A stretch of DNA of 64,000 bases, taken from positions 18,321 through 82,320 of the forward strand of contig PBDA01000023.1 in the NCBI GenBank assembly GCA_002718345.1, written 5' to 3'. This document shows positions 1 through 8,675 of the stretch, one piece after another. The DNA comes from Rhodospirillaceae bacterium. Its GTDB lineage: Bacteria > Pseudomonadota > Gammaproteobacteria > Steroidobacterales > Rariloculaceae. The position numbers and the translations under genes are program-made. Each line of letters starts with the position of its first letter. Position 1 is the stretch's first letter. The notes beneath the pieces were generated by a model, which saw only the letters and a program-made list of their open reading frames with translations, did no database searches and had not been told where the DNA came from.

Positions 1-369
1 ATCTCTATGGACATGAACACCATTGATTTTGGCATGGATGCGATGACAGATCATGCTAAAGCGGACGACATACTGGATGTGGCTCAGTTTCCCACAGCCA
101 CCTACACCGGCTCACTAACAAAATTTACTAAACAAGGTGAGCCGACTGCAATTGAAGGCCAACTAACATTGCATGGAGTTACTAACCCCCTTGACCTAAC
201 AATTAACACTTTCCGTTGTCAAACCAATAACGGCGGAAGATACGTCTGTGGGGCCGATGCAACTGGAACTTTTGACCGAGATGATTACGGTGTCACATTT
301 GGCCAAGCTGGTGGTTTTTTGATGTATGTAAATCTTCAAATCCAAGTTGAAGCATTTTTAAGAGAATAA
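1..369 (+). CDS. YceI-like periplasmic protein, C-terminal part
   Basis: The reading frame is open from base 1 (ATC TCT before the ATG at 7), so the gene begins left of the window and this ATG is internal. The visible 120 residues match the second half of the YceI family: an FPTATY strand, then GQLTLHGVT, then a closing YGVTFG segment. YceI proteins form a periplasmic lipocalin-like barrel that binds isoprenoid-type lipids. Two cysteines bracket a short loop (FRC...YVC) and could form a disulfide. A long perfect hairpin follows the stop. Family assignment is good; the ligand and the N-terminal signal cannot be seen. Confidence 0.8.
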   Translation: MSMDMNTIDFGMDAMTDHAKADDILDVAQFPTATYTGSLTKFTKQGEPTAIEGQLTLHGVTNPLDLTINTFRCQTNNGGRYVCGADATGTFDRDDYGVTFGQAGGFLMYVNLQIQVEAFLRE

Positions 370-386
370 TCCCAGACAACTATTGA

Positions 387-424
387 TGCTGCTGGCCAAA
401 AGATCTTACCTGTGGCCAGCAGCA
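387..424. repeat. Perfect 12-bp inverted repeat (hairpin)
   Basis: TGCTGCTGGCCA (387-398) pairs perfectly with TGGCCAGCAGCA (413-424) across a 14-base loop, 18 bases after the YceI stop. No T-run follows, so it is not a classical intrinsic terminator. It may still end or stabilise the upstream transcript. Confidence 0.6.
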
Positions 425-483
425 GTAAATAATGCATAACAAGCTCGTTTGTATCCAGCCAAAAACAATAATTAGGAGAAGGA

Positions 484-1815
484 ATGATGAGTTGGAAAAG
501 GTTAATTCTGTTTTTTCTGCCTTTAGTTGTTTCATGTGCTCAACAAGAAACACCTGCTAATCAACAACTCGGGGTAGAAGGCGAATCATCAGATGTCATC
601 CTCTTCGAAGGTGCAAGAGTTATTGTTGGTGACGGAAATGTACTTGAGAATGCATCTTTTTTGGTTGAAAACGGTCATTTTTCTCAGATAGGAACATCGG
701 GGACTATTGATGTACCTACTAACGTACTCCAGGTAAATGTCTCAGGAAAAACTATTATCCCAGCCTTGATAGATGGACACGGTCATCTTGGGTATTCAGA
801 CGTAGGTGCTAGAACAGACGTCCGAACTAGCTACTCGCGTGAAAACATTATTGATCATCTTCAGCGACATGCTTATTACGGAGTCAGTGCCACGATGAGT
901 ATGGGAATAGATCCACTTTCAATGGCTGAACTTCGAGAATCGGCAATAGACAACGCCGCTCGATTCTTATGGGCAGGACGTGGGATTGGACGTCCAAACG
1001 CTGGCCCTGGAGCTACAGACCGCAGAGATGTACCTTTTGGTATCGATACGGTTGAAGAAGGAATTGCTGCGGTTCGTGAGCTTGCAGAAACACAAGTAGA
1101 TCTAGTAAAAATATGGGTCGACGACCGAAACGGCACGGTTGAAAAACTTACACCAGACCTTTATACCCCTGTTATAAAAGAAGCTCACCGCCTCGGACTC
1201 AAGGTGACAGCCCATATATTTTACCTTGACGACGCGAAAGACCTTTTACGAGCAGGGGTAGACGGTTTTGCCCATGGGATAAGGGATATTGATGTCGATG
1301 AAGAATTCATGGAATTGCTTGCCAACCGACCATATACATTTTTGATGCCAAATCTACCGAATAGCGGCTCAACAACAATAGATGACCTCCCTTTCTTTGC
1401 TCAAACATTGCCTGCCGCTGGAGCAGAGATAATGAGCACAGAAATTTCTGAGTCTACGACCCATCCTAGATTTGCAGTTGAATCAAGAAATCTTAAGCGC
1501 ATGTATGACGCGGGGGTGCCGCTGATAATAGGAACAGATGGGGATGGTGCGGGTTGGGACATACACGAGGAGATTGCTGATATGGTACTGGCTGGTGTGA
1601 GTCCTGCAGATGCTATTGAGTCTGCAACTAAGAATGCAGCAGAACTTTATAGGTTGCATGATCTAGGAACTATTTCAGTCGGCAAGAGTGCAGACTTTGT
1701 TATTTTAGATTCAAATCCCCTTGAAGATATAAAAAATACCCGAGCAATTTCAAGCGTTTACATTAGAGGCAAGGAAGTGAACCGCACAGCATTAGCAGCC
1801 AGTTGGACTGAATAA
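484..1815 (+). CDS. Secreted lipoprotein amidohydrolase (imidazolonepropionase-like)
   Basis: A 443-residue metal-dependent hydrolase of the amidohydrolase superfamily. Residues 1-18 are a lipoprotein signal ending in VVSC with the lipid Cys at 18, so the enzyme is probably membrane-anchored outside the cytoplasm. Metal ligands visible: DGHGH (His99, His101) after strand 1, a Lys in VKIWVDD, TAHIF and FAHGI histidines, and GTDGDG for the last Asp. The C-terminal ADFVILDSNPL segment is the usual composite beta-sandwich of the family. The start is supported by AGGAGAAGG just before the ATG pair at 484/487. The substrate is unknown; relatives cleave amides, lactams or peptides. The ABM-type gene follows 35 bp downstream, likely co-transcribed. 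Confidence 0.85.
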   Translation: MMSWKRLILFFLPLVVSCAQQETPANQQLGVEGESSDVILFEGARVIVGDGNVLENASFLVENGHFSQIGTSGTIDVPTNVLQVNVSGKTIIPALIDGHGHLGYSDVGARTDVRTSYSRENIIDHLQRHAYYGVSATMSMGIDPLSMAELRESAIDNAARFLWAGRGIGRPNAGPGATDRRDVPFGIDTVEEGIAAVRELAETQVDLVKIWVDDRNGTVEKLTPDLYTPVIKEAHRLGLKVTAHIFYLDDAKDLLRAGVDGFAHGIRDIDVDEEFMELLANRPYTFLMPNLPNSGSTTIDDLPFFAQTLPAAGAEIMSTEISESTTHPRFAVESRNLKRMYDAGVPLIIGTDGDGAGWDIHEEIADMVLAGVSPADAIESATKNAAELYRLHDLGTISVGKSADFVILDSNPLEDIKNTRAISSVYIRGKEVNRTALAASWTE

Positions 1816-1850
1816 ACTGACTCTTTTAAAAAAATGATAAAGAAGTAATA

Positions 1851-2147
1851 ATGTCCAAAATTTCCCTAGTAGTTACTGTTAAAGTCAAAGCAGAGTATAG
1901 AGAAAAACTGAAACCGGCTATGTTGGAAAACGCCAAACAGTCTGTTAAGGAAGATAACTGCCATCAGTTCGATGTCATAGTCTCTCAAGACGATAAAAAC
2001 ACATTCATGTTTTATGAAGTGTATACGGATGAACAGGCTCTAGCAGATCACCGCCAAACGAAACATTTTTTAAATTACTGGAACCTCATGCAGGAACTAG
2101 GAGATAACGTAGAACGCGAGGCACAAATATTCAAACAATTAACTTAG
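1851..2147 (+). CDS. ABM-domain (quinol monooxygenase-like) protein
   Basis: A 98-residue single-domain protein of the antibiotic-biosynthesis-monooxygenase (ABM, dimeric alpha-beta barrel) fold. Typical elements are the first strand VTVKVKAEYREKLKPAM, the central FDVIVSQDDKNTFMFYEVY, and a helix with DHRQTKHFLNYW. Family members such as YgiN act on quinols or are small heme or aromatic oxygenases without cofactors. The Shine-Dalgarno is weak (AAGAAG). It lies 35 bp after the amidohydrolase and is closed by a strong terminator overlapping its stop codon. The specific reaction is unknown. Confidence 0.8.
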   Translation: MSKISLVVTVKVKAEYREKLKPAMLENAKQSVKEDNCHQFDVIVSQDDKNTFMFYEVYTDEQALADHRQTKHFLNYWNLMQELGDNVEREAQIFKQLT

Positions 2148-2177
2148 CCGCCTGTATCAGCAGGCGGCTATTGTTTT
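2145..2177. terminator. Bidirectional intrinsic terminator
   Basis: TAGCCGCCTG (2145-2154) and CAGGCGGCTA (2161-2170) form a perfect 10-bp GC-rich stem with a 6-base loop, followed by TTGTTTTATT on the plus strand. It starts on the stop codon of the ABM gene and ends at the stop of the convergent dehydrogenase gene, so it probably serves both. Confidence 0.85.
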
Positions 2178-3069
2178 ATTCAACTAATTCCCGGTCTATT
2201 CCAGCAGACGTTTCAATTGACTTGCATACTGCAGATGTATCCAGATGCCCTAATCCTTGAGCAATTGCAGCATTTAACTTCTGCCGTGCAGACACGTAAA
2301 GTTCGATTGGCGCTTTAACTGTGGCAGCATGCTCGGTGATAATTGATGCGTCTTTCTCAAACACATCAAACATTGTACCCCCGCCTTCACGATAATCTGA
2401 CTTAGCCATCATTGCCCCACGTACTTCTAACATCTTTGATCCACCTGCTCCTTTGATAAGCACGCTTTGTATAAGCGATGGGTCTAATCCTGCTTTTTGT
2501 CCCATCACAATGCATTCAGCTGCAGCAACCACGTGAACATGAACTAGATAATTAGCACAAAATTTCATTCGGCTTCCATTACCAACTTCTCCACAATAGA
2601 AATTAGTTGCAGTAAAACCTTCTAAAATTGGTACACATTTCTCATAAGCCGTTTTATCCCCACTGACATAAATGGAAGCAACCATGTTTATCAACATTGG
2701 AGGTGTACCACTAATTGGCGCATCCAGAAGAATCTTACCGCCGCTAGCAAACAGCTCTGCCGCCTCAAGATTTTCTGCAACATTTAACGTACTGCACTCA
2801 AGCATTATTTGGCCCGGTTTTGCGTGGTCTAAAACATCAGAAACCACAGACTGCAAAGCGGCAGCATTAGGAAGTGAACACGCAAGAATATCTGCTTTTT
2901 CAGAAACATCTGTTGCAGAAGATGCTTTCTCTAAGCCTAACTCATCTAAAGCATCCATACATTCTGGTTTGATATCGTAGCCAACAACATCAAAACCATT
3001 CTTAAGCAGATTTCCCGCTATGTTACCGCCCATTGGGCCTAACCCAATTACTCCAACCTTTAAACTCAT
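2176..3069 (-). CDS. 3-hydroxyisobutyrate dehydrogenase-like NAD(P) oxidoreductase
   Basis: A 297-residue beta-hydroxyacid dehydrogenase. The N-terminal Rossmann motif is GLGPMGGN (residues 9-16), the substrate-binding loop is DAPISGTPP (about 116-124; usually DAPVSGG), and the catalytic lysine is Lys169 in GNGSRMKFCANY. The length equals the family norm. Relatives oxidise 3-hydroxyisobutyrate, tartronate semialdehyde, 6-phosphogluconate or similar 3-hydroxy acids; the exact substrate cannot be read. It is divergent from the TRAP operon starting at 3185, with a shared 115-bp promoter region, which suggests that the transported acid or a derivative may be its substrate (inference). Confidence 0.85.
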   Translation of the reverse strand: MSLKVGVIGLGPMGGNIAGNLLKNGFDVVGYDIKPECMDALDELGLEKASSATDVSEKADILACSLPNAAALQSVVSDVLDHAKPGQIMLECSTLNVAENLEAAELFASGGKILLDAPISGTPPMLINMVASIYVSGDKTAYEKCVPILEGFTATNFYCGEVGNGSRMKFCANYLVHVHVVAAAECIVMGQKAGLDPSLIQSVLIKGAGGSKMLEVRGAMMAKSDYREGGGTMFDVFEKDASIITEHAATVKAPIELYVSARQKLNAAIAQGLGHLDTSAVCKSIETSAGIDRELVE

Positions 3070-3184
3070 ACTGTGACCCTCCTAACGCGCCTATTAACCT
3101 AATATAATGATTGCTATTGTAATCCAACAATCGGATTTATATAGTTCCTACTGAATATAACCCGATGATACGCAAGGCAGTGTC

Positions 3185-4264
3185 ATGAAAATAAGAAGAA
3201 AAGGGTCCGCCCTTTCGTCCGTATTAGTCTTAGTAACAGCAATCTATCTCTCTACTTGCAGCACAGCTCAAGCAGATAGAATCATGCTTAGAATAGCAAC
3301 TGGCCATCCGCCTGGTGTTGTTTACGCTGGCCTGATGAAAGATTATTTCCAAACAGAACTTAAAAATCGTGTTGAGTCACGCACCGAGCACACTGTTAAC
3401 TTTATTGAAGGCTATAGCGGGTCAATTGTTAGAACTTCAGAAACTCTAGAGGGAGTTCAAAATGGGATTGTTGATATAGGTGGCTTTTGTTATTGCTTTG
3501 AACCTTCAAACCTACCTTTGCACGCGTTTCAAGTTATGCTGCCTTTTGGCACCATGGATCCAACAGTAAGTTTAAGTATTGCGCAGGAAGTGTATCGGGA
3601 AGTGCCTTTTTTAACTGAAGTCTTTGAACAGCAATTCAATCAGAAGCTTTTAGCGCGTATTGCTGATGCTGGCTATAACTTAGTCACCTCTTTTGATTGG
3701 AGCACGATTGAAGACTTAGAGGGAGTCAAAATTGCTGGTGCTGGGCTAAATTTAAATTGGCTACGTTACGCAGGCGTCACACCCGTCCAAGCTGCTCTTC
3801 CTGAAGCCTATACGGGACTACGAACCCGTGTCTACGAAGGTTGGGTTGTCTTTCCAAGCGCAGTAGTTCAATTAAAGCTTTATGAGCCCAGTCCTTACTA
3901 CACCATGATCGGTTTTGGATCGATGACTTGGCATGGCCTAACCATCAACCTAGATACATGGAACCGACTGCCAGCAGATTTCCAAGAAATTCTTCTGGAA
4001 GTGTCATCAGACTTTGAACAGAGAACTGGCTCCAATAATCTTGAACGTTACAGTAATGACGTAGCAACCATTGATGAACTAATCACAGTAAATAAACTAA
4101 GTCCGGAAGTTCGCAGACAATGGGCTGAATCACTTAGAGATTGGCCAAGAGAGATGGCGGCAGAACTTGATGCACAAGGCTTACCGGGAACACAGGTCCT
4201 AGAAACTACATTAAATTCAGCAGAAAAACATGGCTACATTTGGCCTGTTCGTTATCAGCTTTAA
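3185..4264 (+). CDS. dctP: TRAP transporter substrate-binding protein (TRAP-1)
   Basis: A 359-residue periplasmic DctP-type binding protein with a cleaved signal (about residues 1-30). It starts the mature part with LRIATGHPPG and carries the DctP hallmarks of a central selectivity region (LEGVKIAGAG) and the LRTRVYEGWVVFPS segment. A distinctive GGFCYCFEP stretch with two close cysteines is shared with the paralogue at 27857-28936 and is not a general DctP feature as far as I know. AAGG precedes the ATG. dctQ and dctM follow, making a complete TRAP system. The ligand is probably an organic acid, unidentified. Confidence 0.9.
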   Translation: MKIRRKGSALSSVLVLVTAIYLSTCSTAQADRIMLRIATGHPPGVVYAGLMKDYFQTELKNRVESRTEHTVNFIEGYSGSIVRTSETLEGVQNGIVDIGGFCYCFEPSNLPLHAFQVMLPFGTMDPTVSLSIAQEVYREVPFLTEVFEQQFNQKLLARIADAGYNLVTSFDWSTIEDLEGVKIAGAGLNLNWLRYAGVTPVQAALPEAYTGLRTRVYEGWVVFPSAVVQLKLYEPSPYYTMIGFGSMTWHGLTINLDTWNRLPADFQEILLEVSSDFEQRTGSNNLERYSNDVATIDELITVNKLSPEVRRQWAESLRDWPREMAAELDAQGLPGTQVLETTLNSAEKHGYIWPVRYQL

Positions 4265-4349
4265 TAGATTTATTATTTTGTTTGACCTAAATAATTTTAT
4301 CCGCACCTAGGCCAGCACATAGAAAAATATTACGAGCTTTATTTACAAG

Positions 4350-4886
4350 ATGATTTCTATAATCAAGTTAAGTGAGCAAATTACTAAAATGCTCATGGTT
4401 CTTGCAGCCGGTTGGGCATTCTTCCTAACGTTTATCATCATTACAGATGTCATAGGACGCACGGTTTTTAACACACCAATCTATGGTGTTCCTGAGATAG
4501 TAATGAACTCAATCGTAATGATTGTTTTTCTCCAAGCCGGCTATGCTATTCGAAGCGGTTCAATGCTACGCGCTAACTTTTTAGCCAAAAACTTCCCTCC
4601 ATCTATAAGCCGGTTTGTGCTCACACTTGGATACCTTTTAGGTGCGATATTTTTCTTGATGATTCTGTTTGGAAGCTGGGACTCTGCTATACATGCATGG
4701 GTTGCCGGCGAATACGAAGGTGAAGGTGCTCTGCGCGTGCCAGCATGGCCAACTCGTTTTACGATTTTGTTCGGCAGCTTGATAGCAACAATCAGCTATC
4801 TGCTTATGGCCTACATAGAGATATTTAAACCAAGCCAGGTTGATGCTGAAGCGGAATTAAAAGCTAAATCGGATAATGCTGCTTAG
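4350..4886 (+). CDS. dctQ: TRAP transporter small permease (TRAP-1)
   Basis: A 178-residue four-helix membrane protein of the DctQ family. Hydrophobic segments lie at about 15-40, 48-70, 88-112 and 132-155. It carries the motif EYEGEGALRVP between helices 3 and 4, which is also present in the second DctQ of this window (26322-26822). It forms the membrane complex with DctM. It sits 85 bp after dctP and 17 bp before dctM; the ribosome binding site is poor, so translation may depend on the operon context. A charged C-terminal tail ends the protein. Confidence 0.9.
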   Translation: MISIIKLSEQITKMLMVLAAGWAFFLTFIIITDVIGRTVFNTPIYGVPEIVMNSIVMIVFLQAGYAIRSGSMLRANFLAKNFPPSISRFVLTLGYLLGAIFFLMILFGSWDSAIHAWVAGEYEGEGALRVPAWPTRFTILFGSLIATISYLLMAYIEIFKPSQVDAEAELKAKSDNAA

Positions 4887-4903
4887 AACATAGGCAATCA
4901 GAA

Positions 4904-6253
4904 ATGTTTGACGTAAATATTGCAACCGTTTTGATTCTAAGCCTACTAGTAATGGTCGCACTCGGCGTTCATATTGCAATCGCTCTTGGAATGACTAGCG
5001 CCCTAGGAATTTTTCTTATTACCGGCGGTAATTTTGATGTTGTTATTGCAATGCTAGGTAGCACAGCCTATGAATCATTGCGTGCATATGAATTTGCTGT
5101 AATTCCTCTTTTTATGCTAATGGGGGAATTCATTGGTAAATCTGGTGCAGTAACTGACGTTTACCAAGCGATTCATAGGGGTCTAAAACGTATTCCTGGT
5201 CGTCTGGCCGTAGCCACTTTGCTAGGCAACGCAATTTTTTCTTTTGTGACTGGAGTCAGCATCGCCTCGGCAGCTGCCTTTTCTCGCATTGCCTATCCTG
5301 AGATGAAAAAGTTTGGATATAACCGAGGGTTTGCACTTGGCACTGTGGCTGGTTCAAGTTGCCTTGGTATGCTTATTCCTCCCAGTGTTTTAATGATTGT
5401 GTGGGGTCTTCTCACCGAAAGATCTATCGGCCAAATATTTCTTGCCGGCGTTTTCCCTGGTCTGTTACTTGTAAGTCTGTTTGTAATATACGTATTAGCC
5501 ACTGCCATACTTCGACCTAACCTAGTTGGTGCAACTAGTCCACCGATTGAAACAAAAATATTGCCAGAAGATTCCTCGCCAGATGCAAGCACCACACAAG
5601 TCTGGGGTAGTGCTTTGGGTATTACCTTTGTTGTAGTAGCTGTTTTAGGTGGCATCTGGTTTGGTATTTTTACTCCAACCGAAGGTGCTGGAGCTGGCGC
5701 ATTTATTGGACTAGTTATGGCTATTGCCAAAGGCATGCGTACACGAGAAATTATTGATGCAATTTTGTCTGTTGGTCGAACTTCTGCACCAATACTTTTG
5801 TTATTAGTTTCCGCTGCACTATATTCTCGAACCTTGGCTATGACAGGTGTGTCTACAGCCATTCAAGACACTTTTCTTGGCACCGACATGTTGCCTTGGA
5901 TGATTATTGCAGCGATGGTAGGAATTTGGTTTTTGCTCGGTATGGTGATTGATTCGATCTCAATAATGTTACTAACCGTGACAATTTTTGAACCTATTGC
6001 TGTAAGCCTAGGATACGATCCAATTGCCTTTGCAATCATTGGCATTCTTGCCATTGAAGCTGGCCTGCTGACGCCACCGTTTGGGCTATTGGTCTACACA
6101 GTAAAAGCTGCCATCCAAGATGATGATGACAGTATTTCTGTAATGGAAATTTTTAGAAGTTCAACGCCGTATTGGATAATCATGCTCACAGGAATGATTG
6201 CAATTGCCTCTTATCCAAAAATTGCAACTTATTTGCCTGATCTGATATTTTAG
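4904..6253 (+). CDS. dctM: TRAP transporter large permease (TRAP-1)
   Basis: A 449-residue DctM, the ion-coupled translocation subunit of a TRAP transporter, with about a dozen transmembrane segments. Characteristic pieces are VIPLFMLMGEF near residue 65-75, GVSIASAAAFSRIAYPEM, GMLIPPSVLMIVWG and the closing AGLLTPPFGLLVYTVK. It ends the dctPQM operon and is close in sequence to the DctM at 24958-26277. The minus-strand open frames inside it are compositional shadows. Confidence 0.93.
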   Translation: MFDVNIATVLILSLLVMVALGVHIAIALGMTSALGIFLITGGNFDVVIAMLGSTAYESLRAYEFAVIPLFMLMGEFIGKSGAVTDVYQAIHRGLKRIPGRLAVATLLGNAIFSFVTGVSIASAAAFSRIAYPEMKKFGYNRGFALGTVAGSSCLGMLIPPSVLMIVWGLLTERSIGQIFLAGVFPGLLLVSLFVIYVLATAILRPNLVGATSPPIETKILPEDSSPDASTTQVWGSALGITFVVVAVLGGIWFGIFTPTEGAGAGAFIGLVMAIAKGMRTREIIDAILSVGRTSAPILLLLVSAALYSRTLAMTGVSTAIQDTFLGTDMLPWMIIAAMVGIWFLLGMVIDSISIMLLTVTIFEPIAVSLGYDPIAFAIIGILAIEAGLLTPPFGLLVYTVKAAIQDDDDSISVMEIFRSSTPYWIIMLTGMIAIASYPKIATYLPDLIF

Positions 6254-6275
6254 ACCTGATTTTTAAAAAACTCCG

Positions 6276-7259
6276 CTATTCTAACTCCAACCCCCAAAAT
6301 TCAATGGCATTCGTTCTGCCAATTTTAGTTCTATCCTCATCAGATATAACCGGTGTTTTATCGTACCAACCGGCTGCATCTTGCATGGTTTCAAAAGGAT
6401 AATCAGCAGAAAAAAACAAACGCTCAGCTCCCATTACGTCTAGCGTATTTTTAAATGCTGGGTCATTGTAAAACCCGCTTGTGGTTACAAAAAAATTATC
6501 CAAAAAAATCTCTCCTAATGGTCTTGTTCCACGGTAACCGCGTGGTGAAAAACGCATACGGGCATCTATTCTCCACAAAGCATGAGGTATAAATTCTCCC
6601 AAATGCCCAATTACCAATCTCAAATTTGGATAATCATCGAATAATCCAGAACCACACAATCGTAGAGCATGAATAGATGTTTCTACAGCAAATCCCCAAG
6701 GCGCACTCATTAACCATGGATGTCCTTCATAATTCTGGGCATGACTAGGAAGTTGCATCCTAGGATGAAGATAAAATGGAACATCTAACTCGGAAACAGT
6801 TGCCCAAAATTCTCTGTATTCTGGTATGTCATAGTAAATGGCAGAATCATGAGAATCCTTCTGGGTAAACCCATTGACCATCGCCCCTTTAAAACCAAGC
6901 TCTGTTACACAGCGGGTCAATTCATACGAGGCTGCTTCAGGATCCTGCATCGGCAATGCAGCAAGTCCACCATAGCGATCTGGATGCTTATTCACAGCAT
7001 TAGCAATAGTGTCGTTCGCTTTTTTAGCAACGCTTATTGCTTCAGTTGTATCCACTATACCTTGCACACCAGGCGCATTTAATGACTGAAGTGCAAATTC
7101 AATCCCTGTCACATCCATGTTATCCAAACGCCGAGAGCCCATATCAAGTATCTGATTAGTAAAGTCATCCCAGCGACCAGACTCTCCAGCAAAACTCTTC
7201 GTTTCTTGGAGAGTTTCCTCAATAGCCATATGCTCTTCAAATGCAATTTTTCCTTTCAT
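6276..7259 (-). CDS. Amidohydrolase-2 family protein, gamma-resorcylate decarboxylase-like
   Basis: A 327-residue member of the ACMSD/resorcylate decarboxylase group of amidohydrolases. It begins MKGKIAFEEH, placing Glu8 and His10 exactly where gamma-resorcylate decarboxylase has its first metal ligands. A third His is in FYLHPRM and the catalytic Asp in FFSADYPFE; DVMGAERLFF and SALWRID-type segments also fit. The frame stays open to 7343, but the start at 7259 gives the family length and has an AGAGGG upstream. These enzymes decarboxylate hydroxybenzoates or muconate semialdehydes without redox chemistry. It converges with the TRAP-1 operon, 22 bp away. The substrate is not proven. Confidence 0.85.
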   Translation of the reverse strand: MKGKIAFEEHMAIEETLQETKSFAGESGRWDDFTNQILDMGSRRLDNMDVTGIEFALQSLNAPGVQGIVDTTEAISVAKKANDTIANAVNKHPDRYGGLAALPMQDPEAASYELTRCVTELGFKGAMVNGFTQKDSHDSAIYYDIPEYREFWATVSELDVPFYLHPRMQLPSHAQNYEGHPWLMSAPWGFAVETSIHALRLCGSGLFDDYPNLRLVIGHLGEFIPHALWRIDARMRFSPRGYRGTRPLGEIFLDNFFVTTSGFYNDPAFKNTLDVMGAERLFFSADYPFETMQDAAGWYDKTPVISDEDRTKIGRTNAIEFWGLELE

Positions 7260-7395
7260 CGGAGAAAACCCTCTTCTACAGTTAATTAATTTAGGTACTA
7301 ATAGAGCAAGTCTCACTAACTTTGCACAGGGAATCGTGCCCAATCGAGTGTATTATCACATGTGATCCACAAGAACGTTAAATAGGACCTATAAG

Positions 7396-8574
7396 ATGCC
7401 ATGTAAAACACAGTATTTAAGTTCATTAGTTTTAATTTGCCTTTTCTTAGAACTAATGAATGTAGCTACAGGGCAAGTACTAGAAGCTGATATTCCTTTA
7501 CAACAGCGTGCTACCAACTCACCGACAACTGTTTTTGCAGAACCTAACCTGATCGATATACCACAATTCATTGTTGACCCATTCTGGCCAAAACCACTAC
7601 CTAACAACTGGTTAATTGGACAAGTTTCAGGGGTTCATGTCGACACAAATGACAATATTTGGGTTATACAAAGGCCTAAATCCCTAACCGAAAGAGATAT
7701 GGGTGCAATGCTCACTCCTCCTATTAGCAAATGCTGTTTCCCCGCACCTCCCGTTCTACAGTTTGACCAAAGCGGAAATTTACTTCGTGCGTGGGGTGGT
7801 CCAGGTGAGGGGTTTGACTGGCCAAGATCAGAGCATGGCATACATATCGCTAATGGTTTCGTCTGGCTTGCAGGCAATTCAGAGGGAGATAATCAGATTC
7901 TGAAATTCACGATTGATGGTGAATTTGTCATGCAGATTGGCACACCCGATGCTAGTAGCGGAAGTAACGACACGGAAAACTTAAATCGTCCAGCCGATCT
8001 TTTTGTAGATATTGAAGCCAGTGAAGTTTACGTTGCTGATGGCTACGGTAATCGACGCATTATTGTTTTTGATACTGATACAGGAAACTACAAACGACAT
8101 TGGGGAGCTTACGGCAATATTCCGAATGACGAAGACATCCCAGCCTATGACCCATCTGCTAGCCCATCACAACAATTTAGTAACCCCGTGCATTGTGTTG
8201 AAATCTCAACTGAGGGGTATGTTTACGTCTGTGACCGCACCAATAATAGACTACAAATTTTTAAAAAAGATGGTAGCTTCATTTCTGAAGTAATCTATGA
8301 ACCAGATACCCTGTTGAATGGATCAGTTTATGATATTGCTTTCTCCTTGGACTCAGAACAAAAACTAATATTTATGGTTGACGGAATGAATAATGAGCTG
8401 CGTATCATCGACCGGATATCAAATATAACTCGTGCGCGTATCGGTCGAACAGGACGCTCAGCAGGACAGTTTTACTCCGTACATGATGTCACTATTGATT
8501 CTCAAGGAAATTTGTATACAACCGAAGTACAAACAGGCCAACGAGTACAAAAATTTCGACGTCTTAGCCAATAG
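7396..8574 (+). CDS. Secreted NHL-repeat beta-propeller protein
   Basis: A 392-residue protein with a signal peptide (about 1-26, cleaved near ATG|Q) followed by NHL-type propeller repeats. Repeats are seen as GLVWLAGN-like, DLFVDIEASEVYVADGYGNRRI, CVEISTEGYVYVCDRTNNRLQIF, and a last DVTIDSQGNLYTTEVQTGQRVQKF. The pattern resembles the peptidyl-alpha-hydroxyglycine alpha-amidating lyase-like propellers common in marine genomes. Enzymatic activity cannot be inferred; binding or lyase roles are both possible. AGGACC precedes the ATG. A 7-bp hairpin without a T-run spans the stop codon (8565-8583). The cyclase gene follows 101 bp later. Confidence 0.8.
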   Translation: MPCKTQYLSSLVLICLFLELMNVATGQVLEADIPLQQRATNSPTTVFAEPNLIDIPQFIVDPFWPKPLPNNWLIGQVSGVHVDTNDNIWVIQRPKSLTERDMGAMLTPPISKCCFPAPPVLQFDQSGNLLRAWGGPGEGFDWPRSEHGIHIANGFVWLAGNSEGDNQILKFTIDGEFVMQIGTPDASSGSNDTENLNRPADLFVDIEASEVYVADGYGNRRIIVFDTDTGNYKRHWGAYGNIPNDEDIPAYDPSASPSQQFSNPVHCVEISTEGYVYVCDRTNNRLQIFKKDGSFISEVIYEPDTLLNGSVYDIAFSLDSEQKLIFMVDGMNNELRIIDRISNITRARIGRTGRSAGQFYSVHDVTIDSQGNLYTTEVQTGQRVQKFRRLSQ

Positions 8575-8675
8575 TTTTGGCTATTAACCAGATAAACGAT
8601 ACATAAATCTAGTTGACAGCTTTGCTGAGATCATAACTAATTAGGGATAGCAAAAAACTTAAACCGAGGATTTTC

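Noticed and set aside
387..424. Intrinsic terminator after the YceI-like gene
   Set aside because: The stem is perfect, but there is no T-run; listed as an inverted repeat only.
5293..5862. Long minus-strand open frame (189 codons) opposite dctM
   Set aside because: It lies wholly inside a well conserved membrane protein gene, has no ribosome binding site and no family features; it is a compositional shadow.
7260..7343. Longer N terminus for the resorcylate decarboxylase-like gene
   Set aside because: The family start MKGKIAFEEH at 7259, with Glu8 and His10 in register, and the 327-residue length argue against the extension.
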